From Chitinophagaceae bacterium (GTDB lineage: Bacteria > Bacteroidota > Bacteroidia > Chitinophagales > Chitinophagaceae), in contig SCQT01000076.1 in assembly GCA_004322015.1 (NCBI GenBank), positions 1 through 36,733 on the forward strand: a stretch of DNA of 36,733 nucleotides, given 5' to 3'. Position 1 is the stretch's first letter; the number at the start of each line of letters is the position of its first letter. Under the pieces are notes generated by a model. The model was not told where the DNA came from. It was given only the letters and a program-made list of their open reading frames with translations, and ran no database searches. Positions 1-8,303 of this stretch are shown here, in pieces. The position numbers and the translations under genes were made by a program.

Positions 1-180
1 TAAGAACGTCTTAAGCCACGAAGTGGCGTTATGTAATAATCTTTATGGCCATAGAGACACAGCCAACGGTCCAGGTCAGCTACGAATGATTCAACCCTTA
101 CAGGGTTGAACTGAACCGCCTCTTTTTACCGTGGGTTGAACCCACGGTTATTCATATTTTTGCCCTTTGGGCAAAGCCCT
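1..180. repeat. Cluster of short palindromes (REP/MITE-like debris)
   Basis: Several perfect hairpins lie in 180 bases: arms 1-5/9-13, 15-19/23-27 (GCCAC-gaa-GTGGC), 90-97/103-110 (TTCAACCC/GGGTTGAA), 128-137/139-148 (ACCGTGGGTT/AACCCACGGT, single-base loop) and 159-165/169-175 (TTTGCCC/GGGCAAA). No credible gene covers them. Similar palindromes occur between genes in Bacteroidota and are often linked to REP-type elements moved by Y1 transposases; that link is inference, since no transposase is present here. Positions 181-362 hold AT-rich sequence. It includes a 31-codon open stretch on the minus strand ending at 222 that looks coding-like but is unidentified. Confidence 0.6.
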
Positions 181-362
181 TTCTCTTACAAAAGATTCAA
201 GTTAATAATATTGACCCTATCCTATAAAAATGGCTCTTTCAATCCAATCTCTTCTAAGAACTTGTATTCAAAACTTTTTTCTATATATTCAGATGCAAGG
301 TTTTTAGTAAACTCTTATCAAAACTTATACAGATAAATAATCAGAATCCTTCCAAAATGCTC

Positions 363-641
363 ACAGAGTATATGCTTTGAGTTATTGAGCAACCCCTAAA
401 TAGCGAAAAAGCTATTGAAGTAAATATTGTCATTATGAGAACTTTCGTTCTTGTCCAGCAATATGCACTTTCTCATAAGGATTTAACCGATAAGTTAAAG
501 AAGCTGGAGCGGAAATATAATAAACAGTTCAAAGATGTTTATGAAGCCCTGAACTATTTGCTAAATAAGGATAAGCAGCGGGTAAATTGGCAGGACAGAA
601 AAAGAATTGGATTTAAAAGTAATGATGAAAAGGAACAATAA
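363..641 (+). pseudogene. ORF6N (KilA-N-related) domain protein, C-terminal remnant
   Basis: The frame from the ATG at 435 encodes 68 residues typical of the C-terminal tail of Bacteroidota ORF6N-domain proteins: MRTFVLVQQYALSHKDL, then YNKQFKDVYEALNYLL and a final RKRIGF. The same frame continues upstream to about 363 and still reads like the family (LNSEKAIEVNIVIMRTF), but a TGA at 378-380 interrupts it. The N-terminal DNA-binding half, normally about 100 residues, is absent and replaced by palindromic repeat DNA. ORF6N proteins are phage or mobile-element-associated DNA-binding proteins. This is therefore a truncated relic. A short 68-residue product from 435 could still be translated, but it would lack the DNA-binding domain. 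Positions 642-757 hold nothing recognisable. Confidence 0.75.
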
Positions 642-757
642 GACAAAGGAATACTATAAATGCACTTCATCCTGATCTGAAATTCTTTTTATATACCAAG
701 GAATAAGTCTCCGGATGTTTTTCTCACGCGATCCCGCTTTTATAACCTGGTATTGTT

Positions 758-765
758 TATATTTG
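758..765 (+). promoter_or_regulatory. -7 promoter element of the 3-hydroxyacyl-CoA dehydrogenase gene
   Basis: TATATTTG matches the Bacteroidetes -7 consensus TAnnTTTG exactly and lies 16 bases before the ATG at 782. A T-rich stretch at 738-741 could serve as a weak -33 element. The expected transcript start near 770 supports starting translation at 782 rather than at the TTG at 776. Confidence 0.45.
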
Positions 766-781
766 TTCAAATCATTTGTCT

Positions 782-3181
782 ATGCATCGCAGAATCAATA
801 AAGTAGCAGTTTTAGGATCAGGTATCATGGGATCACGCATTGCGTGCCATTTCGCCAATATAGGTGTGCAGGTTTTGTTACTGGATATTGTCCCAAAAGA
901 ACCCAATGAAAAAGAAAAATCGAAAGGCTTAACATTGGAGAATCCTGCCGTTCGAAACAGGATTGTCAATGATTCCCTGCAGCATACTTTAAAATCCAGT
1001 CCCAGCCCGGTTTATACTAAGGAAGTAGCTGATCTGGTCACCACCGGTAATTTTGCGGATAATATGAAAGACATAGCCGGTTGTGACTGGGTCATTGAGG
1101 TAGTAGTGGAAAATCTACAGATTAAACAATCTGTGTATGAACAGGTAGAAAAGTTTCGGACTCCGGGAACCATTATCACCAGCAATACTTCCGGTATTCC
1201 TGTTCATATGCTGACCACGGGAAGAAGTGAAGATTTTAAAAAGCATTTTTGTGGAACCCATTTTTTTAACCCGCCACGTTATTTACGCCTGCTGGAAATT
1301 ATACCCACGGAAGATACAGACCCGGGTATCGTGGATTTCCTGATGCATTACGGCGATCTTTTTTTGGGGAAGACCACCGTACAATGTAAAGATACGCCTG
1401 CTTTTATTGCCAACCGGGTAGGGGTGTTTTCTATCATGGCCATTTTTCACATCATGCAGGAAATGGATTTGAATATTGATGAGGTGGATGCACTGACGGG
1501 AACCATTATCGGGCATCCGAAATCCGCTACCTTTCGCACCGGAGATATAGTAGGCATTGACACCTTGGTGAAAGTAGCAAAAGATCTGGCTGAAAACTGC
1601 CCCGATGATGAAGCCAGGGATTGGTTTAAGATCCCTGATTTTGTCCAAAAGCTGGTGGATGAAAATCATCGGGGAGATAAAACGGGAAGCGGCTTTTATA
1701 AAAAAGAAAAAACTGCTTCGGGTACACAGATATTAACCCTGGATATCAAAACCAATGAATATAAGCCCAAATCAAAGCCGCGCTTCACTGCATTCGATCA
1801 GGCCAAACCTGTAGAAGACGTAAAAGAGCGGATAAAAATATTGAACAGCGCAAAGGATAAAGCAGGAGAATTCTATCGCAGGTTTCACCATCATTTATTT
1901 TCTTATGTGGCGCACCGGATCCCTGAAATTTCGGATGAGATCTACCGGATAGATGATGCCATGAAAGGCGGATTTGGATGGGAGTTAGGCCCTTTCGAGA
2001 TATGGGATATCCTGGGAGTGGAGGATGCTGTGAAGCAGATAAAAGCAGGCAACATGACTATTCCCACCTGGATTGATGAAATGATAGCCTCGGGTACAAA
2101 AGGTTTTTACCAATCGAAAAACGGGAAACGTTTTTTTTACGATGATCAGGATATGCAATACAAGCCCGTTCCGGGCACGGATGGTTTTATCATCTTGGAA
2201 AATTTCTCTGAAAATGTTGTCTGGAAAAACAAGGAATGTACTTTATACGATATTGGTGACGGCGTGCTGAATTTATCCTGGAAAACAAAAATGAACACTA
2301 TCGGAGGCGATGTGTTGAATGGAGTCAATAAATCCATTGACCTTGCAGAGAAAGATTTCGCCGGATTAGTGATCGCCAATGAAGGCCCCGTATTTTCCGC
2401 AGGAGCGAACGTGGGTTTGATTTTTATGTTAGCTGCAGAACAGGAATGGGATGAATTGCATCTGGCAGTCAGGACTTTTCAAAATACCAGCATGCATATC
2501 CGCTATTCGTCCATTCCGGTGGTAGTGGCCCCTGCCGGATTAACTTTAGGAGGGGGATGCGAATTCAGCTTGCATGCAGATAAAGTACAGGCATCGGCAG
2601 AGACTTATATCGGGTTAGTGGAAATGGGAGTCGGACTGATCCCTGCAGGAGGAGGTACGAAAGAATTTACTCTGCGGGCAAGTAACGATTACAGAAAAGG
2701 TGAAATAGAAATACCCATTCTCAGGGACCGTTTCATGACCATTGCCATGGCTAAAGTAGCCGCTTCGGGAGAAGAAGCCCTCCAATTAGGTGTTTTACGA
2801 AAGGGACAAGATGCCATTACCCTAAATCAAAGCCGTTTAATTGCGGAAGCTAAAAGAAGCGTATTGGGTTTGGCAGCCGCCGGTTATACCAAGCCATCCC
2901 CAAAAAATGATATTAAAGTATTGGGCAGAGAAGCATTAGGGGCATTTCTTACCGGCATCAATGGCATGCTTTTAGGTAATTACATATCCGAACATGATAA
3001 AAAAATCGCGCAAAAATTAGCCTGGGTAATGAGCGGCGGCGATCTGAGCCAGCCAAATTTTGTCAGCGAACAGTATTTATTGGATTTGGAAAGGGAGGCA
3101 TTCGTAAGTCTATGCGGGGAGAAAAAAACGTTGGAACGTTTACAAAGTGTGATTAAAACAGGGAAACCTGTGAGGAATTAG
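782..3181 (+). CDS. 3-hydroxyacyl-CoA dehydrogenase / enoyl-CoA hydratase fusion
   Basis: A bifunctional beta-oxidation enzyme of about 799 residues that should hydrate enoyl-CoA and oxidise L-3-hydroxyacyl-CoA with NAD+ in the cytoplasm. The N-terminus is a Rossmann 3HCDH domain (GSGIMG at residues 12-17, then a 3HCDH C-domain with the family sequence THFFNPPRYLRLLEIIP). A second 3HCDH-like segment lies near residues 370-440. A crotonase domain occupies the last third, with FSAGANVG and LGGGCE oxyanion-hole segments. The dehydrogenase-first order is that of the FadN/HBD type, opposite to E. coli FadB. The ATG at 782 was chosen because of the promoter just upstream; a TTG at 776 is the alternative. 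The usual partner thiolase gene is not adjacent, so partners must be encoded elsewhere. Confidence 0.93.
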   Translation: MHRRINKVAVLGSGIMGSRIACHFANIGVQVLLLDIVPKEPNEKEKSKGLTLENPAVRNRIVNDSLQHTLKSSPSPVYTKEVADLVTTGNFADNMKDIAGCDWVIEVVVENLQIKQSVYEQVEKFRTPGTIITSNTSGIPVHMLTTGRSEDFKKHFCGTHFFNPPRYLRLLEIIPTEDTDPGIVDFLMHYGDLFLGKTTVQCKDTPAFIANRVGVFSIMAIFHIMQEMDLNIDEVDALTGTIIGHPKSATFRTGDIVGIDTLVKVAKDLAENCPDDEARDWFKIPDFVQKLVDENHRGDKTGSGFYKKEKTASGTQILTLDIKTNEYKPKSKPRFTAFDQAKPVEDVKERIKILNSAKDKAGEFYRRFHHHLFSYVAHRIPEISDEIYRIDDAMKGGFGWELGPFEIWDILGVEDAVKQIKAGNMTIPTWIDEMIASGTKGFYQSKNGKRFFYDDQDMQYKPVPGTDGFIILENFSENVVWKNKECTLYDIGDGVLNLSWKTKMNTIGGDVLNGVNKSIDLAEKDFAGLVIANEGPVFSAGANVGLIFMLAAEQEWDELHLAVRTFQNTSMHIRYSSIPVVVAPAGLTLGGGCEFSLHADKVQASAETYIGLVEMGVGLIPAGGGTKEFTLRASNDYRKGEIEIPILRDRFMTIAMAKVAASGEEALQLGVLRKGQDAITLNQSRLIAEAKRSVLGLAAAGYTKPSPKNDIKVLGREALGAFLTGINGMLLGNYISEHDKKIAQKLAWVMSGGDLSQPNFVSEQYLLDLEREAFVSLCGEKKTLERLQSVIKTGKPVRN

Positions 3182-3190
3182 AATTCGTTG

Positions 3191-3226
3191 CTGTATTGTT
3201 TCATGGCTGTATTGTTTGATTGTTTT
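3191..3226. repeat. Short direct repeat (TGTATTGTTT-type)
   Basis: A near-identical 14-base unit, CTGTATTGTTTCAT / CTGTATTGTTTGAT, occurs twice in tandem with a two-base spacer, followed by another GATTGTTTT. A related TTTGATTG array lies at 21537-21561. It appears to be low-complexity intergenic repeat DNA; no function is evident. Confidence 0.45.
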
Positions 3227-3322
3227 ATTCTTGATATGCCGGATGGTTTTAGGTTTTAAAATGTAAGGTTTTGGATTTATTTGAAATTTGATTCCGAACC
3301 TTCGGAATCGGAATTTGCACTT

Positions 3323-3970
3323 ATGGGTGAGGCTTTTCTTGATACAGATACAAATCGGCTAATCATTTCTTCTATTTTTATTTTGTATGGTAATGCGGCG
3401 AGCGGTGATTTAGCGAAAGGTATGGCATTAGAAGTGGAAGATGCCTGGAACGAACCTCAGGTATTTATTAACCTGAAAGGTATTTCATATCTCATCAGAT
3501 TTAATATTCAGGGGCTCCTTCAGCCCAATATTTCTCCTGATGAAATTCATGCCAATTCAGATTTCAGAATGAATTTTTTCAGAGTAGAAGATTTTTCAAG
3601 GTTACACATTTCTTTTGTAGATGAGATCGGATGCAATACCGGATATTTCCTTTATGATAACCTTACCAATCACTCAACCACGGCTGCCCATGAATACGGG
3701 CATACCATCGGATTACTTCACCCCCACTATTTAGATATCCGCGGACAAGGCCAACCGGGCATCATGTATCCGCGCGGGACATTGGTAGATGCCGGATATC
3801 AGTGGGATCCCGCAGTGCCTGCAGGAACAAAAGGAGGTACACTCAATCCTGCTTACAGGAAAGTATTACCTTCGGACATACAAAACCTTCATCTGGAAAA
3901 ATTAGGATTCAACGGGGAATGGAAGGCAATAGTGGGAGATTTCACTAACTTGTACCATGAAAAACATTAA
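3323..3970 (+). CDS. Metzincin-like zinc metalloprotease
   Basis: A protein of about 215 residues with the extended zinc signature HEYGHTIGLLH (residues 123-133), which supplies three His ligands and the catalytic Glu. A GIMYPRG segment about 13 residues later, with Met148, suits the metzincin Met-turn. It therefore probably hydrolyses peptide bonds; substrate and location are unknown. No signal peptide or lipobox is visible, which is unusual for this fold. The frame is open back to a TTG at 3281 giving 229 residues, but the ATG at 3323 is the more ordinary start. It ends 17 bases before surE and is probably co-transcribed with surE and lpxB. I do not recognise a named family beyond the metzincin motif. 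Confidence 0.75.
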   Translation: MGEAFLDTDTNRLIISSIFILYGNAASGDLAKGMALEVEDAWNEPQVFINLKGISYLIRFNIQGLLQPNISPDEIHANSDFRMNFFRVEDFSRLHISFVDEIGCNTGYFLYDNLTNHSTTAAHEYGHTIGLLHPHYLDIRGQGQPGIMYPRGTLVDAGYQWDPAVPAGTKGGTLNPAYRKVLPSDIQNLHLEKLGFNGEWKAIVGDFTNLYHEKH

Positions 3971-3987
3971 AAAGGATATCATATCGT

Positions 3988-4764
3988 ATGCGGGATACCA
4001 AACCTGTTATTTTAGTGACAAATGACGACGACATCACTGCTCCCGGGATTCACGCATTGGTGGATTCCGTAAGATCATTAGGCACCGTAGTGGTGGTAGC
4101 GCCCGACAGAGCCCAATCAGGCATGGGGCATGCCATCACTATCGGAGTGCCGCTCAGAATGAACAAGGTAAATCTTTTCGGCGATGATATCGAAGCCTGG
4201 CAATGTTCCGGTACACCGGTAGATTGTGTCAAACTGGCGCGGGATAAAATATTACATCGTGTACCCGATATTTGCCTTAGCGGTATCAATCATGGCGCCA
4301 ATCATTCCATTAATATTATTTATTCCGGCACAATGAGCGCAGCCACGGAAGCGGCTATAGAAGGCATAACCTCCATCGGGTTCTCGACATTAGATTATAA
4401 TTTTGAAGCAGACTTTACGGTTCCTAAAAAAGTGGCATACAAATTCACAAAAAGAGTATTGGAAGATAAAACACTGCATGGGGCGCTTTTTAACGTAAAT
4501 ATTCCTGTAGTGCCTGAAGAGCATCTGAAGGGTATCCGTATTTGCCGCCAGGCAAAAGCTAAATGGGACGAAGATTTCGACGAACGCCGTGACCCCCATG
4601 GTGAAAAATATTATTGGCTTACCGGTAATTTTAAGAACATGGACGAAGGGGAGGATACGGACGTATGGGCATTGGAAAATAATTACGTATCTGTTGTGCC
4701 GGTGCAATTTGATCTGACCAATTATAAGCTGAAAAAGGAATTAGAAAAACGTTGGAAACTTTGA
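3988..4764 (+). CDS. surE: 5'/3'-nucleotidase SurE
   Basis: The 258-residue protein has the full SurE layout: acidic metal-binding start VTNDDDITAPG (residues 10-20), APDRAQSG (38-45), CSGTPVDCV (73-81), SGINHGAN (98-105) and YSGTMSAATEA (112-122). SurE is a divalent-metal-dependent cytoplasmic phosphatase acting on nucleoside monophosphates and, in some species, short polyphosphate. The usual Gly after NDD is Asp here (Asp15), a small deviation near the metal site. An AAGGA stretch at 3973 gives a weak ribosome site. It follows the metalloprotease by 17 bases, and its TGA overlaps the start of the next gene, which suggests coupled translation. Confidence 0.95.
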   Translation: MRDTKPVILVTNDDDITAPGIHALVDSVRSLGTVVVVAPDRAQSGMGHAITIGVPLRMNKVNLFGDDIEAWQCSGTPVDCVKLARDKILHRVPDICLSGINHGANHSINIIYSGTMSAATEAAIEGITSIGFSTLDYNFEADFTVPKKVAYKFTKRVLEDKTLHGALFNVNIPVVPEEHLKGIRICRQAKAKWDEDFDERRDPHGEKYYWLTGNFKNMDEGEDTDVWALENNYVSVVPVQFDLTNYKLKKELEKRWKL

Positions 4765-5063
4765 ATATCCTTAAGAAAGATGACCTTTGGCTGGGTTTGA
4801 TACTGGGCGTCTTCGGACCGGTAGCAGGTTTCCTTATCTTCTACCTGATTAAATTTCTCCCATTGGGACAACCTTTAGCCGCTTACCTGGAACTCTTCAA
4901 AGATAATTCTTTCTTAGTACCAAAAATAATGAGCCTGAGCCTGCTCGTCAATGGCATTACTTTTTATCTTTACACCCATTACAGGAAAGATGAAACAGCC
5001 AGAGGAATTTTAGTAGCTACCTTAATTTATGCAATTGTAATCATTGTATTTAAATTGAAATAA
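4761..5063 (+). CDS. Small membrane protein between surE and lpxB
   Basis: About 100 residues with three predicted membrane helices: roughly residues 10-30 (LGLILGVFGPVAGFLIFYLI), 50-70 and 80-97. The short loop YRKDETARG before the last helix is charged. I recognise it as the conserved hypothetical often found between surE and lpxB in Bacteroidota, but its function is unknown. No ATG is available. A TTG at 4761-4763 overlaps the surE stop codon, giving a TTGA junction; a TTG at 4752 in the same frame is the alternative. The position suggests an envelope role, but nothing in the sequence proves it. Confidence 0.8.
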   Translation: MNILKKDDLWLGLILGVFGPVAGFLIFYLIKFLPLGQPLAAYLELFKDNSFLVPKIMSLSLLVNGITFYLYTHYRKDETARGILVATLIYAIVIIVFKLK

Positions 5064-5123
5064 ATTCTTTCTGAAATTTATTTGCCTTTTTTTACTATTT
5101 GCTTTTTGAAATTTTAACTATTT

Positions 5124-6233
5124 ATGCGTTATTATATTATAGCGGGGGAAGCTTCAGGTGATCTTCATGGAAGTAATCTGATAAAGAAGTTGCATCTGAC
5201 AGATGAAAAGGCCACTATCCGGTGCTGGGGAGGGGACCTGATGGAGCAGGCGGGTGCGGACTTAATAAAACATTACCGGGATTTAGCTTTTATGGGTTTT
5301 GCAGAAGTATTGATCCATCTAAGGACTATATGGAAGAATTTTTCCTTCTGCAAAAAAGATATCCGGCGATTTAACCCTGATGCCGTCATATTGATAGATT
5401 ATCCCGGATTTAATCTGCGTATGGCAAAATGGGCGCATATCAACGGTTACAAAGTCATTTATTATATTTCTCCGCAGATTTGGGCCTGGAAGGAAAACCG
5501 TGCTAAACTTATCCGTCAATATGTAGATAAGATGCTGGTTATACTTCCGTTTGAAAAGGCATTTTATGAAAAATGGGACTATGAAGTGGAATATGTCGGG
5601 CATCCTTTGGTTGAAGTAATAAAAGAAGCCCAAAGCCGGGGCGCCGGGGAAAGAATGGCAGAAGGGAAAATAATCGCTTTATTGCCCGGGAGCCGTAAGC
5701 AGGAAGTGCTGCATAAGCTGCCTGTTATGCTTAAAATGACGAAGTATTTTCCGAGTTATGTTTTTGTAATGGCACAAGCTCCCCATTTGGACGATAATGA
5801 AATACAATCCATGCTGAAAGATTATTCCAACGTACTTATTGTCAGGAACCGGACTTATGACCTACTGCAGCAGGCTACAGCCGCTTTGGTCACCTCAGGC
5901 ACCGCCACACTGGAAACGGCGTTGTTTGGTGTACCTGAAATAGTCTGTTATAAAGGAAGCGCCGTTTCTTATTTCTTAGCTAAAAGATTAGTGAATGTGC
6001 CTTATATTTCTCTTGTCAATTTGATAATGAACCGGGAAATAGTAAAGGAACTCATACAAAATAATTTGAATGAAATAAATCTAAAAAATGAGCTGCTGCA
6101 TATTTTAGACGGGGAAAAAGCTCAGGAGATGAAAGACGGTTATCACCGGCTATGGGAAAAATTAGATGAAGGAGATGCTTCCATGAAAGCGGCACGAAGT
6201 ATCTTTACCTTTCTCAATGGAGCAAATACCTGA
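5124..6233 (+). CDS. lpxB: Lipid-A-disaccharide synthase LpxB
   Basis: The 369-residue protein opens with the LpxB signature YYIIAGEASGDLHGSNLI. It also contains FMGFAEVL, the conserved ISPQIWAWKENR segment (about 114-125), YVGHPLVE, LLPGSRKQEV (about 188-197) and the C-terminal SGTATLETAL nucleotide-binding segment. It condenses UDP-2,3-diacylglucosamine with lipid X to form the lipid A disaccharide at the inner face of the inner membrane (glycosyltransferase family 19). Length is normal. It is the last gene of the surE run, 60 bases after the small membrane protein. Its 3' end overlaps a tiny convergent gene by 20 bases. Confidence 0.95.
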   Translation: MRYYIIAGEASGDLHGSNLIKKLHLTDEKATIRCWGGDLMEQAGADLIKHYRDLAFMGFAEVLIHLRTIWKNFSFCKKDIRRFNPDAVILIDYPGFNLRMAKWAHINGYKVIYYISPQIWAWKENRAKLIRQYVDKMLVILPFEKAFYEKWDYEVEYVGHPLVEVIKEAQSRGAGERMAEGKIIALLPGSRKQEVLHKLPVMLKMTKYFPSYVFVMAQAPHLDDNEIQSMLKDYSNVLIVRNRTYDLLQQATAALVTSGTATLETALFGVPEIVCYKGSAVSYFLAKRLVNVPYISLVNLIMNREIVKELIQNNLNEINLKNELLHILDGEKAQEMKDGYHRLWEKLDEGDASMKAARSIFTFLNGANT

Positions 6234-6390
6234 TGAAACGTATAATAAGGATCACCAGACAAATAATAAATAAAAGGATGGAGATGCGATTCATACCATG
6301 CATCATTTTCACATAAGTCGTATGGGGGACATTGGGATCCCCTTTCTTTAAAAAAAGATATCTTAATATTTGATCCCATATTTTTTTCAT
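6214..6390 (-). CDS. DUF6728 family small membrane protein
   Basis: A 58-residue protein: an N-terminal part starting MKKIWDQILRYLFLKKGDP, a middle TTYVKMMHGMNRISI, and one hydrophobic helix (about residues 37-52) with a basic tail RFIRYLLH. The KKxDPN...MMHGMNRI pattern is what I associate with the DUF6728 proteins of Bacteroidota. Function is unknown; a single-pass inner-membrane protein is likely. It converges on lpxB and overlaps its last 20 bases. The competing longer minus-strand frame in this region is not protein-like, whereas this one has a clear helix and family pattern. Confidence 0.8.
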   Translation of the reverse strand: MKKIWDQILRYLFLKKGDPNVPHTTYVKMMHGMNRISILLFIICLVILIIRFIRYLLH

Positions 6391-6408
6391 CCGGCACGAA
6401 TTTACAGT

Positions 6409-6443
6409 TTTGGATTATGTAAAAGCATTTTTTTGTATCTTTT
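6409..6443 (+). promoter_or_regulatory. Possible promoter of the PorP/SprF gene
   Basis: TTTG at 6409-6412 and TATCTTTT at 6436-6443 approximate the Bacteroidetes -33 and -7 elements with a long 23-base spacer; the last base of -7 deviates. It would give a leader of about 45 bases before the ATG at 6493. Confidence 0.3.
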
Positions 6444-6492
6444 CGCCCCCAAAACAGACTTGAAGGGGAGTAGTGTACTTGATTTTTAACTT

Positions 6493-7512
6493 ATGAAAAA
6501 GTATTTACACTGGTTACTTCTTATCGGATGTTTGGTTGTCCGGCTGCCGGCAAAGGCACAGGATCCTCATTTTACCCAATTTTTTGCTTCCCCTCTCACA
6601 CTCAACCCTGCTTTTACCGGATTATTCTCCGGTGATATGCGGATTGCCGGTAATTACAGAAGCCAGTGGTCCAGCATTGCCACCCCTTTTATTACCAGCA
6701 CGGTTTCTGCAGATATGGGTATCTTAAAAAATGTGATTCCTTATAACGATATATGGGGAGTGGGGGCGCTGGTTCTGTACGACCAGACCGGCGGCGGCGG
6801 GCTCAAAAGCACCTATATGGCCTTATCTACAGCTTATCATAAAGGATTAGATGCCGAAGGGCTGCAAAGCATCGCTGTCGGGTTCCAGGTGGCGCTGGTA
6901 CAGAAGCGTCTGGACTTCTCCAAGCTGCTTTTTGAGAATCAACTGACCAACCTGGGTTTTGATCCTTCTATGCCCAACGGCGAATATTTTCCCAATGCCT
7001 CCATCACCTATCCCGATTATAATGTGGGCGTTCTGTATAATGCCAGCATGGGCGAATTCGGGAATATGTACTGGGGGGCCTCTTACTATCATTTATCGCA
7101 GCCAAACGAATCTTTTTTAGGTGAAAACTACCCTCTTCATTACAGGCTCACACTGCATGGCGGCGGCGGATTTGCTCCTACCCCGCTTACAAGGGTTTAT
7201 CTGAGCGGTTTATACATGCAGCAATCCAGCGCACAGGAGGTTGACCTGGGGGGAGCATTAGGATTTGTGATTAATAATCTGCCCATGAATGCCAATTTAT
7301 TCTATATCGGAGGCTGGTACCGGTTAGGTGATGCTGTTAACCCTTACGTGGGTTTAGAAATTAACAATCTGCACGTTGGTCTTAGTTATGACATCAATGT
7401 TTCTACTCTCAAGCCCGCTTCCAATTACCGCGGCGGCTTTGAAATATCACTGATTTACATATATCAGAAGCCTAATTCAAATAACAGGGTTATCAATTGT
7501 CCTAAATTTTAA
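6493..7512 (+). CDS. PorP/SprF family outer-membrane protein
   Basis: 339 residues with a signal peptide (MKKYLHWLLLIGCLVV..., cleavage after AKA at about 22). It is followed by the hallmark PorP/SprF opening QDPHFTQFFASPLTLNPAFTG and alternating beta-strand sequence rich in Gly and aromatic residues. Members are outer-membrane barrels linked to type IX secretion and gliding; PorP/SprF-type proteins typically pair with large cell-surface proteins. Here the gene stands alone, with no CTD-bearing adhesin, OmpA/PorE or gldKLMN nearby, so it is an orphan paralogue whose partner, if any, is elsewhere. Confidence 0.92.
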   Translation: MKKYLHWLLLIGCLVVRLPAKAQDPHFTQFFASPLTLNPAFTGLFSGDMRIAGNYRSQWSSIATPFITSTVSADMGILKNVIPYNDIWGVGALVLYDQTGGGGLKSTYMALSTAYHKGLDAEGLQSIAVGFQVALVQKRLDFSKLLFENQLTNLGFDPSMPNGEYFPNASITYPDYNVGVLYNASMGEFGNMYWGASYYHLSQPNESFLGENYPLHYRLTLHGGGGFAPTPLTRVYLSGLYMQQSSAQEVDLGGALGFVINNLPMNANLFYIGGWYRLGDAVNPYVGLEINNLHVGLSYDINVSTLKPASNYRGGFEISLIYIYQKPNSNNRVINCPKF

Positions 7513-7597
7513 GGACATTAATTAAAGTTTTTTTATAACTTTATGCAGTATAATCTTATCCTGTGATTCCCCTATTTTTTTAAATTAACTCTTTAAA

Positions 7598-8245
7598 ATG
7601 AATGACGACCTTATCCTCCCCTTGTCAGAGAAGGAAATACTTAATCTGGTACCTGCATTAATACATATCAGAGATCAACAGTCGGGTGAGATTATCTGGT
7701 GGAATGCCGAATGGGAACGCAGTTTTCATTTTGGCCGGGAAGAGTTTCGCAAAAGCAGTATGGAGTGCCTCAAACGGGTTGTCCATCCCGATGATGTCAA
7801 TCTTCTGCAATTCAGTAATCATTACTACCGGCACAAAACGGGACCCAATTTCGGCGGCACTATCCGGGTCAAATATCCCGGGAATGAGGAATGGAGCTGG
7901 TTAGTGGGTATTTCCTCAGTAATAAAAGAAACCCCGGACAGGGTCCCCCTGGAGACATTAGCCGTATTTGTGGATTTTACAAAAATGATCAATACGGAAT
8001 TACAGATCAAAGAAGCTTTGCAGGAGGTATTAAGGATCCGTAACGGTAATGCCCTGAATAAAATATCGAAAAGGGAAAAGATAATCATACGTTTTCTTCT
8101 CAATGGTCTGGGCAGTAAAGAGATCGCTGAACAACTTTCCATCAGCGCTCATACCGTAAGGACTCACCGGAAAAATATTATGCTCAAATTAGGCGTAAAA
8201 AATACTTCCGAATTAATTTCCATAGCAAAAGACTGGGGAATTTGA
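7598..8245 (+). CDS. PAS domain LuxR-type transcriptional regulator
   Basis: 215 residues. The first part (about 1-135) reads like a PAS sensor domain (NLVPALIHIRDQQSGEIIWWN, HPDDVN, then the PAC-like end WSWLVGISSVIKE). The C-terminus (about 153-212) is a LuxR/GerE helix-turn-helix: SKREKIIIRFLLNGLGSKEI, then SISAHTVRTHRKNIMLKLGV. It lacks a receiver Asp pocket, so it should sense a small ligand or state directly rather than accept phosphate. The inducing signal is unknown. It is monocistronic, with a perfect palindrome 58 bases beyond its stop codon that could be its own or a related regulator's binding site. Confidence 0.88.
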   Translation: MNDDLILPLSEKEILNLVPALIHIRDQQSGEIIWWNAEWERSFHFGREEFRKSSMECLKRVVHPDDVNLLQFSNHYYRHKTGPNFGGTIRVKYPGNEEWSWLVGISSVIKETPDRVPLETLAVFVDFTKMINTELQIKEALQEVLRIRNGNALNKISKREKIIIRFLLNGLGSKEIAEQLSISAHTVRTHRKNIMLKLGVKNTSELISIAKDWGI

Positions 8246-8303
8246 GAATCATATATAAATTAGGAATAATATAATGCCTGAAAAAGAGGCTTTTACCTCA
8301 AAA

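Noticed and set aside
1-180. CRISPR array
   Set aside because: The palindromes differ from one another and lack regular repeat-spacer spacing; no cas genes are present.
222-316. Minus-strand stretch with coding-like composition (SFEYKFLEEIGLKEPFL)
   Set aside because: Only 31 codons without a start, with stops just upstream. It may be a gene relic but cannot be identified.
136-336. 66-residue plus-strand open frame over the palindrome cluster
   Set aside because: It starts inside a hairpin and has no family resemblance. Composition looks like translated repeat and AT-rich DNA.
1283-1669. 128-residue minus-strand frame inside the dehydrogenase gene
   Set aside because: Antisense shadow of a well-supported enzyme; no recognisable family.
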